Shown here piece after piece: positions 61,206-64,000 of a stretch of DNA of 64,000 nt. The DNA is from Chryseobacterium taiwanense. GTDB taxonomy: Bacteria; Bacteroidota; Bacteroidia; Flavobacteriales; Weeksellaceae. Where the stretch lies: the NCBI RefSeq assembly GCF_000813825.1, contig NZ_JWTA01000004.1, positions 610,635-674,634 of the forward strand, written 5' to 3'. Each line of letters opens with the position of its first letter. Position 1 is the first letter of the stretch. The position numbers and the translations under genes were made by a program. Under the pieces are notes generated by a model. It was not told the origin of the DNA. It saw nothing but the letters and a program-made list of their open reading frames with translations, and did not search any database.

Positions 61206-63488
61206 ATGAATTGGGGAAAATACAAAAACATTATTTTCTATGTCGTTACCATCGCGGTTTTCTCTTGTCTGATGTATTATTTCATCATAGAAGGGCAAAC
61301 CTTGGAGGTAAAAGAAAATATCGTTGTAAAAACAACTGGTGGATCTACCTGGGATAATTTTTTAGAATCCTTTAAAACCAATCTACACCATCCTTTAGCT
61401 CTTCTGTTGGCACAAATTGTCACCATCATTTTAGTAGCAAGACTTTTCGGATGGATCTGTATGAAAATAAAACAACCTTCTGTAATCGGGGAAATGATTG
61501 CCGGTATTGTTTTAGGACCATCATTGTTAGGAATGTATTTCCCAGAATTTTCAGCATTCCTTTTTCCAAAAGAATCATTAGGTAACTTACAGTTTTTGAG
61601 CCAGATAGGGTTAATTCTCTTCATGTATATCGTGGGAATGGAACTCGACCTGAGCGTTTTAAGAAAAAAAGCACATGATGCTGTTGTCATCAGTCATGCA
61701 AGTATCATTATTCCTTTCGCATTAGGAATCGGGCTTTCTTACTTTATCTATCAGGAATTTGCGCCACAAGGGATTCAATTTACCTCTTTTGCATTATTCA
61801 TCGCCATTGCAATGAGTATCACGGCATTTCCTGTTTTGGCAAGAATTGTTCAGGAAAGGAATCTTCAAAAAACGAAACTGGGTACTGTAGTCATTACCTG
61901 TGCCGCAGCCGACGATATTACAGCTTGGTGTATCTTGGCAGCAGTCATTGCTATTGTAAAAGCCGGATCTTTTGCTAGTTCTATCTATGTTATTTTAATG
62001 GCGATCGGATATGTTTTCTTGATGATCAAAATTGTAAGACCATTCCTCAAAAGAATTGGTGATTTACAAGCCGGAAAGAATACAATCAACAAACCGATGG
62101 TCGCTATTTTCTTTCTGACGTTAATTCTTTCTGCTTACGCAACAGAAGTTATTGGTATTCATGCATTATTCGGAGCATTCATGGCTGGAGCAATCATGCC
62201 TGAAAATGCTAAATTCCGTACCATGTTCATAGATAAAGTGGAAGACGTTGCATTAGTACTTTTACTACCTTTATTCTTTGTATTTACAGGACTTCGTACA
62301 GAAATAGGATTATTGAATGACATTCATTTATGGATTACGGCAGGATTTATCATTCTTACCGCAGTTATCGGAAAATTTGCAGGAAGCGCATTAGCAGCCA
62401 AATTTTTAGGAATCAACTGGAAAGAAAGTCTCACAATTGGTGCCTTAATGAATACAAGAGGATTAATGGAGCTTATCGTTCTAAACATCGGATATGATTT
62501 AGGCGTTTTAAGTCCTGAAATCTTTGCCATGATGGTTATAATGGCTTTATTTACAACCTTTATGACCGGACCTGCTTTAGACTTCATTAATTTCATTTTT
62601 AAATCTAAAAAGACCGAGGACGAAGAAAACACGAATCATAATGATGCACAATACAGAGTCCTTCTTTCTTTTGACAATCCGGAATCAGGAAGTACTTTAT
62701 TGAAACTTGCCCACGATTTTACCAGTAAAATGAATGGAAATAAGAGCATTACCGCCATGAATATTGCTCCTGTAGAAGAAATGCATGCGTATGATATAAA
62801 TGAATATGAAAACGACCAGTTTAAAAATGTCATCGATACTTCTCACGATTTAAAACTAAAAGTCACTACTCTTTTCAAAGCCTCTACCGATATCGAAAAT
62901 GATTTAACCAGTATTTCAAACAAAGGAAACTACGATTTATTGTTAATCATGCTTGGAAAATCAATGTATGAAGGAAGTTTACTGGGAAGGCTGCTTGGTT
63001 TTACTACAAAAATCATTAATCCTGAGAAATTACTGAATACGGTAAAAGGAAAAGGAAATATTTTCAACAACTCTCCTTTTGACGATTTTACTTTACAAAT
63101 TTTAGATAAAACCAATATTCCGGTGGGAATTTTAGTTGAAAAGGACTTCAAATCTGCAGATAGAGTATTTGTTCCTATTTTTAATTTAAGCGATTTTTAT
63201 TTGCTTGAATATGCTAAAAGACTAATTAATAATAACAACTCTCAAATCATTATTCTGGATGTTGCAGGACAGATCAGAAGTAATATTGAAGTAAAAGAGC
63301 TTATCAGAAGCATAGAACAAGTTGCCCCCAATCACATCACCCTATATAACGAGAAGAAAATTGAGCAGGAATTTCTGAATTCTCAAGATCTTATGTTGAT
63401 CAGCAGCAAAAGCTGGAAGAATTTAATCGATACCAAAAGTTTATGGTTATCGGATATTCCATCAACATTGATTATTTCTAATCCTTGA
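61206..63488 (+). CDS. CPA2-family cation:proton antiporter with C-terminal UspA-like region
   Basis: 760 residues. One N-terminal helix is followed by a 12-helix Na+/H+ exchanger domain (KQPSVIGEMIAGIVLGPSLLG, GMELDLSVLR, AFPVLARIVQE, CAAADDITAWCI, ALFGAFMAGAIMP, MNTRGLMELIVLNIG). The paired Asp-Asp in AADDITAW matches the ion-binding site of this class. From ~490 a soluble region with two universal-stress-like repeats (VLLSFDNPESGSTLLKLAHDF; FVPIFNLSDFYLLEYAKRL) replaces the RCK domain. It exchanges Na+ or K+ for H+ at the inner membrane. Confidence 0.93.
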   Translation: MNWGKYKNIIFYVVTIAVFSCLMYYFIIEGQTLEVKENIVVKTTGGSTWDNFLESFKTNLHHPLALLLAQIVTIILVARLFGWICMKIKQPSVIGEMIAGIVLGPSLLGMYFPEFSAFLFPKESLGNLQFLSQIGLILFMYIVGMELDLSVLRKKAHDAVVISHASIIIPFALGIGLSYFIYQEFAPQGIQFTSFALFIAIAMSITAFPVLARIVQERNLQKTKLGTVVITCAAADDITAWCILAAVIAIVKAGSFASSIYVILMAIGYVFLMIKIVRPFLKRIGDLQAGKNTINKPMVAIFFLTLILSAYATEVIGIHALFGAFMAGAIMPENAKFRTMFIDKVEDVALVLLLPLFFVFTGLRTEIGLLNDIHLWITAGFIILTAVIGKFAGSALAAKFLGINWKESLTIGALMNTRGLMELIVLNIGYDLGVLSPEIFAMMVIMALFTTFMTGPALDFINFIFKSKKTEDEENTNHNDAQYRVLLSFDNPESGSTLLKLAHDFTSKMNGNKSITAMNIAPVEEMHAYDINEYENDQFKNVIDTSHDLKLKVTTLFKASTDIENDLTSISNKGNYDLLLIMLGKSMYEGSLLGRLLGFTTKIINPEKLLNTVKGKGNIFNNSPFDDFTLQILDKTNIPVGILVEKDFKSADRVFVPIFNLSDFYLLEYAKRLINNNNSQIIILDVAGQIRSNIEVKELIRSIEQVAPNHITLYNEKKIEQEFLNSQDLMLISSKSWKNLIDTKSLWLSDIPSTLIISNP

Positions 63489-63502
63489 TAGTTTGCTTTC
63501 TC

Positions 63503-63546
63503 TTAGCACAAAAAAGCACCTTTTTTAAGGTGCTTTTTTGTGCTAA
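63503..63546. terminator. Perfect palindromic terminator after the antiporter gene
   Basis: 20-bp perfect arms TTAGCACAAAAAAGCACCTT with a four-T loop (63503-63522 / 63527-63546). It has an internal T run on both strands and can work in both directions. Confidence 0.85.
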
Positions 63547-64000
63547 ATAGTTTATTCCAATCAAATATATTAATCAACAATAATCTTTAGTTTAGATTAT
63601 CTATACGAGTCATTCAATTCTTAAATAATAAGAGTTTAACTGATATTAATTTTTTATCTTTTTACTGATTATATCAACTAATATAAACATTCTTGAGCGA
63701 TACTTTTAACTCAATTAAAATGAAGAATTATAATGAGTAATAAGAGAAAAAGGAAGAGATATCGCTAAAGTTTTACCTAAATTATTACAATAGCAACATG
63801 CATAAAAAAATTAATAACTTGGTTTAAACCTTTGTTCTCATTGGTCTTTAGTATTTCATAATATTTTCCAGCTTACTTATTACTTATTACTTATTACTTA
63901 TTACTCTATGAATAGTAATAGCCGTAAAATATGTATTCAGCCTAAGAGAGGTATGCTCATTTTCGTTTCTGTTTTTCGGTTTGGTTATCTTGATTTTTCT
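63547..64000. other. 454-bp AT-rich right-end region without a confident gene
   Basis: No ORF with recognisable features. A reverse-strand frame runs from the right edge to a stop near 63887 and reads ...RLNTYFTAITIHRVISNK; it could be the C-terminus of a protein outside the window or chance. It contains the 7-bp tandem repeat at 63873-63904. Confidence 0.4.
63873..63904. repeat. Tandem repeat, 7-bp unit TTACTTA
   Basis: About 4.6 perfect copies of TTACTTA. Related AAGTAAT-like runs occur in the grpE-dnaJ spacer (19795-19860). Confidence 0.85.

Noticed and set aside
63885..64000. Reverse-strand C-terminal fragment at the right edge
   Set aside because: About 38 codons, no recognisable motif and ends within a tandem repeat; not enough to call a gene.

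Overview
The window is a low-GC, gene-dense chromosomal segment of a Bacteroidota bacterium, most likely family Weeksellaceae (Chryseobacterium or a close relative). The evidence is a secreted peptidase with a type IX secretion (Por) tail, GLPGLI, DUF5686, BT_3928 and DUF1599 families, a one-chain branched-chain 2-oxoacid dehydrogenase E1, archaeal-type ProRS, and promoters of the Bacteroidota form TAnnTTTG. I saw no tRNA, rRNA, CRISPR array, IS transposase or prophage. Most of the window is core genome.

Layout. 1-12 kb: partial exonuclease, S8 peptidase, fused E1, bestrophin, a divergent Lrp regulator/Cys-Met PLP enzyme pair, a GT2 glycosyltransferase, THUMP rRNA methyltransferase, SAM methyltransferase and ZIP transporter. 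12-21 kb: OmpP1/FadL-type porin, GGFR-repeat lipoprotein, proS, DUF937-OmpA fusion, mntH, grpE-dnaJ. 21-31.5 kb: GH43, DUF808, YncE-like propeller, GLPGLI protein, lipoprotein esterase, DedA, prfB, FAD oxidoreductase, unusual AAA ATPase. 31.6-38 kb: ABC-2 exporter, L,D-transpeptidase-like lipoprotein, then an ECF sigma/zinc anti-sigma pair beside an RclC-like protein and a lipoprotein MsrAB, followed by a 0.5-kb repeat cluster. 38-51.6 kb: alaS, esterase, two tandem DUF5686 proteins, folP divergent from DUF1599-BT_3928-TerB-like-tpiA. 52-64 kb: phytase-like esterase lipoprotein, clpP, dnaG, a degenerate GT51-like protein overlapping tsaE, ald, a LytS/LytTR two-component pair and a CPA2 cation/proton antiporter.

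How genes work together. The sigma/anti-sigma/RclC/MsrAB cluster looks like an envelope methionine-repair module for oxidant (probably hypochlorous acid) stress. grpE and dnaJ form a chaperone pair behind a sigma-54-like promoter. The E1, Lrp regulator and PLP lyase may form a sulfur/branched-chain amino-acid catabolic neighbourhood resembling the Pseudomonas mde genes.

Most notable patterns: (i) three housekeeping proteins (ProRS, DnaJ, DnaG) have lost complete or nearly complete structural zinc sites while the surrounding fold is kept; (ii) palindromic repeats with TGTCATTCTGA ends lie at each of three convergent gene junctions; (iii) several genes have a TAnnTTTG box only 3-7 nt before the start codon, implying leaderless or near-leaderless mRNAs; (iv) a GT51-like protein without its catalytic glutamate is coupled to tsaE.
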